The notes under the pieces are model-generated. The model was not told the origin of the DNA. It did no database searches and saw only the letters and a list, made by a program, of their open reading frames with translations. Positions 42,186 through 51,210 of a DNA stretch of 64,000 nucleotides are shown here, one piece after another (the stretch's first letter is position 1; every line of letters begins with the position of its first letter). Position numbers and translations under genes: made by a program. This DNA is from Berkiella sp963803015 (GTDB taxonomy: Bacteria; Pseudomonadota; Gammaproteobacteria; Berkiellales; Berkiellaceae), in NCBI GenBank assembly GCA_963803015.1, contig CAWDKV010000011.1:558001-622000 (forward strand), read 5' to 3'.

Positions 42186-43634
42186 TTAGCCGATTATTGC
42201 TTTGGGTTCCAAGTACTCCTGCAGCCCGAAGATCCCGCCTTCCCGACCGATCCCTGACTGTTTGAACCCACCGAAGGGAGCAAATGGATCGTGACTTAAA
42301 GTATTGATCAGGACGCGGCCGGCGGCGAGTTCTCGCGCCACACGGTTGGCCCTTTCGGGGTCCGCCGAGCTTATGTAAGCGATAAGGCCGAATTCGGTGT
42401 CATTAGCGATTTCAATGGCCTCGGCTTCTGTCTTGTATGTCAGTATCGACAAGACCGGTCCGAAAATTTCCTCCTTCGCAATACGCATATCTCGGGTGAC
42501 GTTGGCGAACACAGTAGGGTTGACAAAATTCCCACCCTCAAGTCCTTGGGGATGACCTTCCCCGCCGATGACGAGCTCCGCACCTTCCTCTACGCCAGAC
42601 TTTATGTACTCCTGCACGCGCTTGTACTGCTTTGTGCTGGCCAACGGGCCGAGAGTGACGTTCTTATCCCTCGGATCGCCCACTTTAATTTTTTCGACGG
42701 CCGCTTTGGCCAATCGCTTCACTTCCTCGAGGCGCTCTTCCGGCACGATCAGACGCGAAGCCGCAATGCAGGCCTGCCCGTTATTCAGGTAGCAGGCGTT
42801 GATGGCCATCGGAATCGCCGTGAATAGATCGGCGTCGTCCAGGATGATATTAGGCGACTTGCCCCCGAGCTCCAGCGTCAAGCGTTTCATTGTGTCCAGG
42901 GAGTTCTTGGCGACCAGTTTTCCGATCTGCGTCGAACCGGTGAACGCGATTTTCTGAATGTCGGGACTTTTCGTTAACTCCGTTCCGACGACCTCGCCGA
43001 GGCCCATCACGACATTGATGACGCCAGGAGGCAACCCGGCTTCATGAAAGGCGTCCATCAACACTTCCGTTTGCATAGCACTCATCTCGCTAGGCTTGAC
43101 GACAACCGTGCATCCGGCAGCAATTGCCGGTGCCACCTTGATAGCTATCGAGCCGGCGCTCGAATTCCATGGCGTAAATATGCCCACCACGCCGGCCGGC
43201 TCCATCACGATCTTAGATGTGCCGACAGTTTTGACCAGATCGAAATCCTCGAGGACCTTCTTGAAGTGCAGGAAAATATTCGCCGCAAGGTTGTTGGATC
43301 CCTTCGCGCGGTCTTGAGGTGCGCCGTATTCCACGACCGTCGCCTCAACGAGTTGATCCATTCGCTTGGCCACGGCGTCGTGCAACCGCTGCAGGCAGTC
43401 CATCCGGTATTCCTTACTACTTTGCGAAAAGGTGTTGAAGGCCTCTTTCGCAGCACCTATGGCTTTTCGGGTGTCGATTTCGTCTGCTAGGGTGACCTTG
43501 CCGATAACTTTGTTATCTGTCGGGTTCACCAGATCGACGACCTGGATTCCATGGAGAGTGACGAACTGGCCGTTGATATAGGCGCGATCAAGGGCTCTTA
43601 CTGGAGTCGCGGTTTGTGTTTTCATTTGTGTCAC
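42186..43634 (-). CDS. NAD(P)-dependent aldehyde dehydrogenase
   Basis: A 482-residue ALDH-superfamily protein. Diagnostic segments are FTPWNSSAGSIAIKVAPAIA, FTGSTQIGK (nucleotide binding), LELGGKSPNIILDDAD with the catalytic Glu, NNGQACIAASRLIVPE with the catalytic Cys, and EEIFGPVLSI. It oxidises aldehydes to acids; the substrate is unknown. First gene of the GC-rich three-gene cluster. Confidence 0.93.
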   Translation of the reverse strand: MTQMKTQTATPVRALDRAYINGQFVTLHGIQVVDLVNPTDNKVIGKVTLADEIDTRKAIGAAKEAFNTFSQSSKEYRMDCLQRLHDAVAKRMDQLVEATVVEYGAPQDRAKGSNNLAANIFLHFKKVLEDFDLVKTVGTSKIVMEPAGVVGIFTPWNSSAGSIAIKVAPAIAAGCTVVVKPSEMSAMQTEVLMDAFHEAGLPPGVINVVMGLGEVVGTELTKSPDIQKIAFTGSTQIGKLVAKNSLDTMKRLTLELGGKSPNIILDDADLFTAIPMAINACYLNNGQACIAASRLIVPEERLEEVKRLAKAAVEKIKVGDPRDKNVTLGPLASTKQYKRVQEYIKSGVEEGAELVIGGEGHPQGLEGGNFVNPTVFANVTRDMRIAKEEIFGPVLSILTYKTEAEAIEIANDTEFGLIAYISSADPERANRVARELAAGRVLINTLSHDPFAPFGGFKQSGIGREGGIFGLQEYLEPKAIIG

Positions 43635-43965
43635 CCTTCACGAGGTTTCGGCTTTACCAAGGTCGCTTTGTCTCTCAGGACCCCAGCTCAAAATTTTACT
43701 GTAGCTCAAAAGCTGGTCGGCGTAACTAGCAAAAGACGCCAATGCTATATGTATATACTCCTTCTCTTACTAGTTTTAGGTTTATAATGCGCTCCGTTCT
43801 AAACTATTTATCCCCAACAAGCCGCGAAAAATAGACGTGTATCTATGCGCTAATTAAACCTTCTATCAAAATTATCTACCTCTCAGTCTTCGTTATTTTT
43901 GTATGACATTCTTTTTTATTTATACATGTTACATTTTTTGCCAACTTTGAAATGAGGGTAACCCT
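43635..43965. other. 331-bp gap between the GC-rich cluster and the F-box gene
   Basis: No convincing gene. The left ~50 bases still look GC-rich, after which the sequence returns abruptly to AT-rich composition, so the right border of the acquired block probably lies near 43690-43730. I see no repeat or transposase fragment there. The F-box gene's promoter should be near the right end. Confidence 0.45.
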
Positions 43966-45519
43966 GTGTTAGATAATCAATTTCCCGTACACATAAATAC
44001 TTTACCCAGAGAAATATTGGCTCTTATATTTTCTTATTTAAGTCCACGTGATTTATTGAACAAAGCATTGGTAAGAAGGCTATGGCAAAGTGTCTCTAAT
44101 GATCCTGCGCTATGGCTAAATTTGACTCATCAACATTTTCCTTATTTGCGTAAAAAATATGCTGGGCTTAATAAAGCTTATTCACCAAAAGCATTGTTTA
44201 TCGAAGAATATCAACGCATTAACGCTAGCATTAAGTATAGAAATGAATATAAATCAATGAAGCCATTACTTTTGTCAAGTTTACGTGGTGATATTGAAAA
44301 GATTGAAGAATCAGCACTAACAGATGAAGCTAAAGAGAAATTATATATCTTAGCTTCCACTAATGGGCATCGAAGAGCATTAGGGAAATTAAATTCTAAT
44401 GGCAAAGGGTTAGCATTTTTAACAGCGGCTGAGTATGGCTATTTGCCAGCAATTGAAATGATATTAAGCCAAGGTGATCAAGAGGTTGAAGCTAGGTATA
44501 AACGTGATGCGCTGAGGGATGCTGCTGCATATGGCCATCATGACGTGGTTCAACTTTTGTTAACTCAAAGTGGTCAAGAGATTTCAGTTGAAGATAAAAG
44601 TGAAGTGCTGAGGATTGCGGCTGCATATGGCCATCATGACGTGGTTCAACTTTTGTTAACTCAAAGTGGTCAAGAGATTTCAGCTGAAGATAAAGGTTTG
44701 GCGCTGCAATTGGCTGCTAGAGAAAGTCATCTTAATATGGTTCAAGTCTTGTTAACAGAGGCTGGCCAAGAGATTTCAATTCATTATAAAGGTTCTGCGC
44801 TAATGCTCTCTGCACAAAATGGTTATTTAAACATGGTTCAAACCTTATTAACCCAAGTTGGCCAACAGATCTCAGATTATAAAGGTTGTGCGCTGAGGAA
44901 TGCTGCTCATAATGGCCATGTTAGCGTGGTTCAAATTTTATTAACTCAAGCCGGTCAAGAGATTTTAGCTAAAGATAAAGGGTTGGCGCTGAAATTGGCT
45001 GCCAGTGAGGGGCATCTTGGCGTTGTTCAAGCCTTGTTAACTCAAGCAGATCAAGAGATTTCAATTAACGATAAAAGTGTAGCGCTAATTTTTGCTGCTA
45101 AGGGTAAGCATTTAGATACTGTATCTTTTCTGTTAGAAAGATGTAGACAAGAACTGCTTTTTGTTGCTCTGATTGGCGCTCTTGGATTTATGCGTGCTTG
45201 TAAATTTTATACGGCATCTGCTTTAGAGCATGTTTACCATAAACTCATGAGTCACTTATCTCCTGTGCCAGCTATTTCTTTGCCTTTTGTCACTTCAGCA
45301 GCAAACAATCAACCTCAAGCCACAATGCCTATTGCACTCCCAGCATTACCTCCTGCGACATTCCAATCATCGACTGAACAATCGGAATTGCAGCCTATGC
45401 CAGCTCAAGAAATGCTAACAAATGTCGCTAAGCGTAAAGTGGGAGAAGAGAAAACCGATAGTGAGAGAGAGTCCCTTGATGATGAGTCACCTAAAAATAA
45501 ACGCGCTAAGTTAGGATAA
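43966..45519 (+). CDS. F-box protein with ankyrin repeats, probable effector
   Basis: A 517-residue protein starting at GTG with GAGGGT 9 bases upstream. The F-box is at about residues 9-55 (INTLPREILALIFSYLSPRD, VRRLWQSVSNDPALWLNL). After a linker (FPYLRKKYAGLNKAYSPKAL) come about nine ankyrin repeats of 32 residues (pattern AAAYGHHDVVQLLLTQSGQE), then a Pro/Ala-rich and charged C-terminal tail with a short basic patch (SPKNKRAKLG) that could act as a nuclear localisation signal in a host cell. F-box plus ankyrin is the design of Legionella AnkB-type effectors that recruit host SCF ubiquitin ligase. Two adjacent repeats are nearly identical at DNA level (44524-44587 and 44620-44683). It is a paralogue of the 10990-13185 protein. 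Translocation is inferred. Confidence 0.78.
   Translation: MLDNQFPVHINTLPREILALIFSYLSPRDLLNKALVRRLWQSVSNDPALWLNLTHQHFPYLRKKYAGLNKAYSPKALFIEEYQRINASIKYRNEYKSMKPLLLSSLRGDIEKIEESALTDEAKEKLYILASTNGHRRALGKLNSNGKGLAFLTAAEYGYLPAIEMILSQGDQEVEARYKRDALRDAAAYGHHDVVQLLLTQSGQEISVEDKSEVLRIAAAYGHHDVVQLLLTQSGQEISAEDKGLALQLAARESHLNMVQVLLTEAGQEISIHYKGSALMLSAQNGYLNMVQTLLTQVGQQISDYKGCALRNAAHNGHVSVVQILLTQAGQEILAKDKGLALKLAASEGHLGVVQALLTQADQEISINDKSVALIFAAKGKHLDTVSFLLERCRQELLFVALIGALGFMRACKFYTASALEHVYHKLMSHLSPVPAISLPFVTSAANNQPQATMPIALPALPPATFQSSTEQSELQPMPAQEMLTNVAKRKVGEEKTDSERESLDDESPKNKRAKLG
44524..44683 (+). repeat. Recently duplicated ankyrin unit (96-bp period)
   Basis: 64 bases at 44524-44587 are identical to 44620-44683, one 32-codon ankyrin repeat apart. 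Other repeats in the gene are much more diverged, so this pair arose recently by unequal exchange or slippage. Confidence 0.8.
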
Positions 45520-45523
45520 AAAA

Positions 45524-45881
45524 GCCAAGAATGTTCAAGATAAACCCTCACCCGCCGCACTGATTTATGAAAAAATTCTCTCGTTAAAAATGGCGGCGGC
45601 CTCTCCCAAAATGGTAGAGGCGAAAGAAGTGTACCGAGCATGTTGCAGAAACTGGGCGTGAAAGTTTATGTAGACGCCTCACTAGACAAAGTAAAACGTA
45701 CACAATATAAAGTAAGAACAAAAGGAAGCTGATGCCAAAGCAAGAACGTGATAACTACAAACCCATCTAAAAGAAAGTCTTTCGCCTCTACCATTTTGGG
45801 AGAGGCCGCTGCCACGCTTATGTATAGAATTGCTATAAAAATGAGTGCGGCGGGTGAGGGCTTATCTTGAACATCCTTGGC
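45524..45881. mobile_element. 358-bp inverted-repeat element with 104-bp arms (MITE-like)
   Basis: The left arm 45524-45627 and right arm 45778-45881 are inverted copies. The outer ~35 bases (GCCAAG-ATGTTCAAGATAA-CCCTCACCCGCCGCACT) match with a few differences, and the inner 27 bases, starting CTCTCCCAAAATGGTAGAGG, match perfectly; the middle of the arms has diverged. The 150-bp centre contains short peptide-like frames (LGVKVYVDASLDKVKRTQYK, then ERDNYKPI), which may be gene scraps. No transposase is present. It lies directly after the F-box gene. Confidence 0.75.
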
Positions 45882-45927
45882 AGATTAATTTCTATTTTAT
45901 AAACCGTTTTTAAAGCAACTTCTTGCC

Positions 45928-46839
45928 CTATGCCTCCGAAGCCAATTCAATCTTTCTTATTTTGCCACTCAAAGCGACACATATCAGACCACTGAAGATA
46001 AAGAGCATCGCCAATCGCATACTCAAGGTGATAGTCTCTTCTAAAATCAAAGCAGCAGATATCACACCGGTGATAGGAACCCCCAGAAGACCGAGTGACA
46101 CTGTAATGGAGGGCAAATTTCTACTTACAACAGTAAGTCCCCAATTTCCTATGGCGGTTGCCAGTACTGCTGTATAAGCCATAGCCGATAACGAGATCTG
46201 ATTCCATTCAATATGCGGTTCGGGTTCCATGAGGTAAGCAATAAGCCATACTGGCAGCGTACCCACTAAGAGCTGCCAAGGGAGCAATTCTAACGGTGAG
46301 CTCTTCCATTGCATATTGCGCGAACAACAAATAGAGACCGCCATCGTGATAGCGGCCCCTATCAAAAAACAGTTACCATAAATAATATTTGTACTGGACC
46401 AATCCATACTCCAGGGACTAAATAAAATCAAAATCCCTCCGATCCCCAAGAGCAGCCCCAACAATTTTAACCAATTGAGGGTTTCTTTAAAGAAGATAAG
46501 GGCCAATGGTGTTATCCAAAGTGGAATGGTGTAGACCAGGATAGCTGAACGTCCCGCTTCAACATACATCAAACCAAGATTAATCAGCATCGAAAACATG
46601 CCCATTTGCAAAAAACCTGAAATCAGTACTACAGGTAAATCCTCTTTGCGTGGGATTTTAAATTTACCTATTAATAAAACTAAAATGAACATGCTGACAC
46701 TTCCTATGCCAATACGAAGTGTTGCGTGCCAAATTGAGGGCATATACTCAATACCAATTTTATTCATTGGCCAATTAATTCCCCAAAGGAGAATGACAGC
46801 AATAAAAAAATGAATTACGGAAGTATTTTTGTTCGTCAT
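45928..46839 (-). CDS. DMT-superfamily (EamA) transporter
   Basis: A 303-residue protein with ten hydrophobic helices arranged as two EamA repeats; the first begins FFIAVILLWGINWPMNKIGI and includes YVEAGRSAILVYTIPLWITP, the second includes LPWQLLVGTLPVWLIAYLM and PSITVSLGLLGVPITGVISA. EamA transporters export amino acids or other metabolites; the substrate is unknown. It stands alone between the inverted-repeat element and the effector-like genes. Confidence 0.85.
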   Translation of the reverse strand: MTNKNTSVIHFFIAVILLWGINWPMNKIGIEYMPSIWHATLRIGIGSVSMFILVLLIGKFKIPRKEDLPVVLISGFLQMGMFSMLINLGLMYVEAGRSAILVYTIPLWITPLALIFFKETLNWLKLLGLLLGIGGILILFSPWSMDWSSTNIIYGNCFLIGAAITMAVSICCSRNMQWKSSPLELLPWQLLVGTLPVWLIAYLMEPEPHIEWNQISLSAMAYTAVLATAIGNWGLTVVSRNLPSITVSLGLLGVPITGVISAALILEETITLSMRLAMLFIFSGLICVALSGKIRKIELASEA

Positions 46840-47037
46840 AATATTTTCAAAAAAAGCTCAATTACTGATTGTGCCACTGTTCTATTAAAAAATCACGCCA
46901 CCTACTCTAGGACGCGTTCTTCAAATAATTGCAGCAAATGTCTTAAGACTGTACTAGAAAAGCGCAACGCGCTCTACAATTAACCGATAAACTAATAGGA
47001 TGGGCGGCCCAGGTGCAATCTAGATAATTAACATACT

Positions 47038-50000
47038 TTAACGTCTTCTAGGATCAGTATGAAGAAGAGGGACAGCTGCTGTAGCTAATTTATCTTTTGG
47101 ACCAGATTCGGAGGCCCTTTCCATTTGAAAAGCAGAGACTATTGGATCCGGCCTTTTTTTCGATGGATTAAGAGTTGACGTTTTTACCTCTTTTTCTTTA
47201 TTGGGATCATTATTTTCTTTTTTAACTTTAGCTGGTGCTTTTTTTACTAAATCAAGCTTACCAGCCTTCTCTAAAGCAGGCTTGACAGAGCTTACATCGG
47301 CACCAGCTATGATAAGCCGCTCAGCAACAGCCCATTGGTTTTTAAAAACTGCCCATCCGAGTGCTGTCCTGCCGTTCGTACCTGCAGCATGAATATCCGC
47401 GCCTTTTTCTAACAATTTCTCAACTATTTCTAATTTACCATTACTGGCTGCCTGCATAAGTGCTGTTGCACCAACGTCATTTTTAGCATTAATATCTGCG
47501 CCCTTTTCTAGCAATTTCAAAACAACTTCTAAATTACCACTACCTGCTACCTGTCTCAAAACTGTATTACCATCAATATCTTTCGCATTCACAAAAATCT
47601 CATCTTTGTTTATAATAGATATCAATTCTTCTTTGCCTATTGTGAGATTTTTGTAAGAACTTAAAACACTGCTGTATCTCTCGAATTCTTGCTCTTTATT
47701 AAACAACTTCGCCAATTCAGTTATCTTATCTAGTAAAGTAGAGGGGTTTCTTTTTAATGCCACATTTAGTATTTCATAAAAAAGTTGAGAATGTGAAAGA
47801 GGCGTTTCAGTTCTCATTAAGCCCTCAATTAGCTTGTTTGTAGACTCTTTGGCATTATTATCTTCATCATAAAAATAATAAGGTTTATTACCTTCCCTAG
47901 TCGCTAGCACTTTCTCTATAAAATCGACCTTCTGGGCTTCTACAATAGAAGACATCACGGGGCCAACCTCTGCACCTGCTAGAATAAGTTTTTCAACAAT
48001 ATCCCATTTGCCAGTCTTAATTGCAAAAGCAAGTACCGTTCTATCATCATCACTTTTAGCATTAACATTAGCGCCTTTCGCAATTAATGCATTAACCATC
48101 GTCAATTGACCATTAGCTGCCGCTATCATTAAAGCAGACCTGCCACTACGATCCTTAGCATTAACATCGGCTCCCTTCGATAATAGCTTTTCAACCATAT
48201 CAAACTTGCCTGAAGAAGTTGCTATCATTAACAAGGGCAGACCATCAGTATTTTCAGCGTTCACATCAAGAGAAGCACCTAGCTCCAATAGCTTTGTGAC
48301 AACATTCCATTTTTTTGAAATAAAAGCAGATGTTAAGGCTGTTGAGACATCCATTTTTTGATCGATTTCTCCCCCTTTATTAAGAAGCAGTTCAACTAGC
48401 TCGAGATGTCCACGATTGGCTGCCATTATTAATGCTGAAACGCCAATGTTATTAACTGCCTTGATATTCGCACCCATTCCAAGCAGTTTATTAACAGCAT
48501 CAAGTTTACCTAAAGCCGCTGCATTTATTAGTGCTGTCGCACCAAACATATCTCTGCTTTCAAAATCAGCTCCGAACTCTACCAGTTTATCAAGAAGATT
48601 GAGCTCCTCATTTCGCATAGCATGCATTAAAGGGGTATAACCAAAATTGTCCTTAGCATTAAGGTCCGCGCCTTTTTCGGACAATTTCCGAACAATTTCA
48701 AAATTGCCAATTGCAGCTGCTCTCATTAACGCCGTGACGCCTTCTTTATCTTTGGCATTAAAATCTGCACCTTTTTCTAGCAATGTCTCAACAATTTCTG
48801 GCATCTGTGTCTCTACAGCCTTCATTAAAATGGTTATTTCTGCGTTATCTTTAGCATTAATATCGGCTCCTTTTTCAACCAGCTTTCGAACAATTTCTAA
48901 ATTGCCAATTGCCATTGCTCGCATTAAGGCCGTGACACCTTCTTGGTCTTTGGCATTAAGATCAGCGCCTTTCTCTAGCAATTTTTCAACAATTGCTGGG
49001 TTCTGTGTTTCCACTGCTTTCATTAGAACAGTTATGCCTGCCTTATCTTTGGCATTAATATCAGCTTTCTTTTCTATTAATTTCTCAACAATATCTAACT
49101 TAGAAGCACCAACTGCTTTCATTAATATTGTTATACCATCATTTGTCTTGACATTAATATCTGCGTCTTTCTCAATGAGTTTTAAAGCAGCTTCAAATTT
49201 TTCCTCTAAAATCATGTACATAAGTACCGTAGAATTAGTTTTATCTCTTGCATTAACAAAAAACCGATCTTTATCTAAAAAAGAAAATATTTCTTCCATA
49301 TTCATAGTTTTATCAATAAACGCACTTAGAACATGGCAATATTCTTCATACTCTTGTTCTTTATTAGCTGATTTGGCCATTTCTGATATTTTGGCTAACA
49401 AGCTAGGATTTGTTTCCTTATTTCTTAACAAGAAATTCATGATTTCGCCAAAAATAATAGATTTTGCAAGAGGCGCTTCGCTTGCCATAACTTCTTCAAT
49501 TATTTTATGCGTTGGCATTCTTACGTCATCATCTATCTCATAAAAATAATAAAGTTTATTTATATCAAATATTCCAATTTGTTCAGCAGCGTCACTATAA
49601 CTTGTATAATCTCTGGCTTGCTCACTAACATCCATGATGGGAACACCAACGAATGAAGAAACCCCTGAATTTGAACCACAGGCAACTTTGTGTGTATGGC
49701 CACTTAAGCAAAGATCTTTTCCTAGGCGACGGTAAAATTGAGCTATCATCGGCACCATGATTCTATACAAAGGTGCTGACTCGATTGAATCAAAAACAAT
49801 CGCATTAGTGTGGCTGCGCCATGCCCAACATTGCGCTATCACTGGATCTGACACACTCGGATTATTTACGTCACCCTCACACAAGACATAAAACCCCCCA
49901 TTGGGATTCGTTAAACCATGAATAGCGCAAGGCTCACCCGCTTCACCTGATAAAGATTGACAGCAATAGGATAATTTCCCCAAACAACCCGCTCTTGCGG

Positions 50001-51078
50001 CCTCGTCTTCATTTGCAACATTTACCTTTTTTAAATAAAACCTTTCATACCCTAGAGTTTTCCCATCTATTGTCATATCTGGGATATTTTCACCCGCATG
50101 TTGCCTATCGAGATTGAGAAATTTCGTGTAATCTCTTTTTGTTAACCCTTTGGACAGAATATATTTAAAAGATTGACTAGATTCGGCAATATACCTTTCT
50201 TGATAACATTGAAGAGTCAGTAAATCCATATCATTATCTAAGGGTAATCCTGCTCGCAGCTGCAGGAGACTTTCTTTATCCTCTATTAAACTGCGACTCA
50301 GCTCTTCATATCTAGCTTGTTTTTTCTTACGTTCAGCTTGATTTCTATTGAGCTTTCGCCATTCACTATAATCTGCTTCAATCTTACTTTTTAATTCTCT
50401 TATTTTTGCTCTGTCGGGTTTTCTTTTATCGAGTTGAGCTTGTTTTAAATCTTCTTTAATAAGATCTTCTATCCCTTCTGCTTGACCAAAAATCTTTTTA
50501 AAGGATTCTTGATCGATATACTTGGCAGCCAATTCTCGCCAAACCTTAAAATTGCAATGCATAGGAGAGGGTATCGTAAAAAGGCAAGCATCATGAACAC
50601 TTTTATTTTTTTCTAAATATTTAAGGGCGCTTTCAACAGTAGTGACTCGATCAACTTCTCCTTTTTCATCTAAATTGGTAAATAAGGCGGTTAGCTTTAG
50701 CGCATGATCTTCTGCCATGCCATTTTTTTCAAACGCAAAAGCAACTCTGCAATACAGCAATAATTCTTGGTAAACCTCATCGTCAAAATAAGGCTTATAC
50801 ATCAGCTCTTCCGGATGCGACACTTTATCGGTTAAAGGAATATTTTTCTCTTCCTCAGAAAGAGGTAAGTTTTTATCAACTTTAGATTGTTTTATTAGAG
50901 TCTCAACATAGGGGTAAACTTCCTTTTTTTCTTGTTTAATTCTATCCTTCAATTCTTGCGCTTTTTTATTTGCCTCTTCTAGCAACGCTTGCTTTTTTGC
51001 CGGATCTTTTTGTTTTGAAGCATCATGATATTTTCTTCTAAGCCCCTGAATCTCAATAAAAAAATCTTGTGTTACCAT
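47038..51078 (-). CDS. Giant ankyrin-repeat protein with a duplicated module, probable effector
   Basis: A 1346-residue protein. The N-terminus is charged coiled coil (KQALLEEANKKAQELKDRIK), followed to about residue 500 by an unknown helical part with a Cys-rich stretch (GCLGKLSYCCQSLSGEAGEP...FYVLCEGD). Then comes a ~115-residue helical module (YYFYEIDDD...KEQEYEEYCHVLSAF...VNARD) and about 13 ankyrin repeats (GITVLMKAVETQNPAIVEKL type). The same module recurs near residues 1060-1180 (YYFYDEDNN...KEQEFERYSSVLSSY...VNAKD), again followed by ankyrin repeats. The C-terminal ~65 residues are polar and basic, ending HTDPRRR. No signal peptide or membrane helix. Giant ankyrin proteins of intracellular bacteria are usually delivered to the host; that is inferred here. 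Confidence 0.75.
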   Translation of the reverse strand: MVTQDFFIEIQGLRRKYHDASKQKDPAKKQALLEEANKKAQELKDRIKQEKKEVYPYVETLIKQSKVDKNLPLSEEEKNIPLTDKVSHPEELMYKPYFDDEVYQELLLYCRVAFAFEKNGMAEDHALKLTALFTNLDEKGEVDRVTTVESALKYLEKNKSVHDACLFTIPSPMHCNFKVWRELAAKYIDQESFKKIFGQAEGIEDLIKEDLKQAQLDKRKPDRAKIRELKSKIEADYSEWRKLNRNQAERKKKQARYEELSRSLIEDKESLLQLRAGLPLDNDMDLLTLQCYQERYIAESSQSFKYILSKGLTKRDYTKFLNLDRQHAGENIPDMTIDGKTLGYERFYLKKVNVANEDEAARAGCLGKLSYCCQSLSGEAGEPCAIHGLTNPNGGFYVLCEGDVNNPSVSDPVIAQCWAWRSHTNAIVFDSIESAPLYRIMVPMIAQFYRRLGKDLCLSGHTHKVACGSNSGVSSFVGVPIMDVSEQARDYTSYSDAAEQIGIFDINKLYYFYEIDDDVRMPTHKIIEEVMASEAPLAKSIIFGEIMNFLLRNKETNPSLLAKISEMAKSANKEQEYEEYCHVLSAFIDKTMNMEEIFSFLDKDRFFVNARDKTNSTVLMYMILEEKFEAALKLIEKDADINVKTNDGITILMKAVGASKLDIVEKLIEKKADINAKDKAGITVLMKAVETQNPAIVEKLLEKGADLNAKDQEGVTALMRAMAIGNLEIVRKLVEKGADINAKDNAEITILMKAVETQMPEIVETLLEKGADFNAKDKEGVTALMRAAAIGNFEIVRKLSEKGADLNAKDNFGYTPLMHAMRNEELNLLDKLVEFGADFESRDMFGATALINAAALGKLDAVNKLLGMGANIKAVNNIGVSALIMAANRGHLELVELLLNKGGEIDQKMDVSTALTSAFISKKWNVVTKLLELGASLDVNAENTDGLPLLMIATSSGKFDMVEKLLSKGADVNAKDRSGRSALMIAAANGQLTMVNALIAKGANVNAKSDDDRTVLAFAIKTGKWDIVEKLILAGAEVGPVMSSIVEAQKVDFIEKVLATREGNKPYYFYDEDNNAKESTNKLIEGLMRTETPLSHSQLFYEILNVALKRNPSTLLDKITELAKLFNKEQEFERYSSVLSSYKNLTIGKEELISIINKDEIFVNAKDIDGNTVLRQVAGSGNLEVVLKLLEKGADINAKNDVGATALMQAASNGKLEIVEKLLEKGADIHAAGTNGRTALGWAVFKNQWAVAERLIIAGADVSSVKPALEKAGKLDLVKKAPAKVKKENNDPNKEKEVKTSTLNPSKKRPDPIVSAFQMERASESGPKDKLATAAVPLLHTDPRRR

Positions 51079-51210
51079 TAAAGCAACCTCTTTGGTAAAA
51101 AAATTTCTTTACATATTGACCGAAGAAGTTGCTGCAAAGTTCCAATCCAAAGGAAAGTGTATCTACACTAAAAAATAGTAATTTATCTTCTACAATCGCT
51201 TATTCTCTCT

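Noticed and set aside
40447..43581. Several plus-strand frames of 70-148 residues opposite the GC-rich genes
   Set aside because: High GC content leaves few stop codons on the opposite strand; the minus-strand proteins have clear enzyme motifs, these have none.
48647..49543. A 298-residue plus-strand frame inside the giant ankyrin gene
   Set aside because: It is the antisense of regular ankyrin repeats; its repetitive Ser/Ala/Ile pattern simply mirrors the repeat units.
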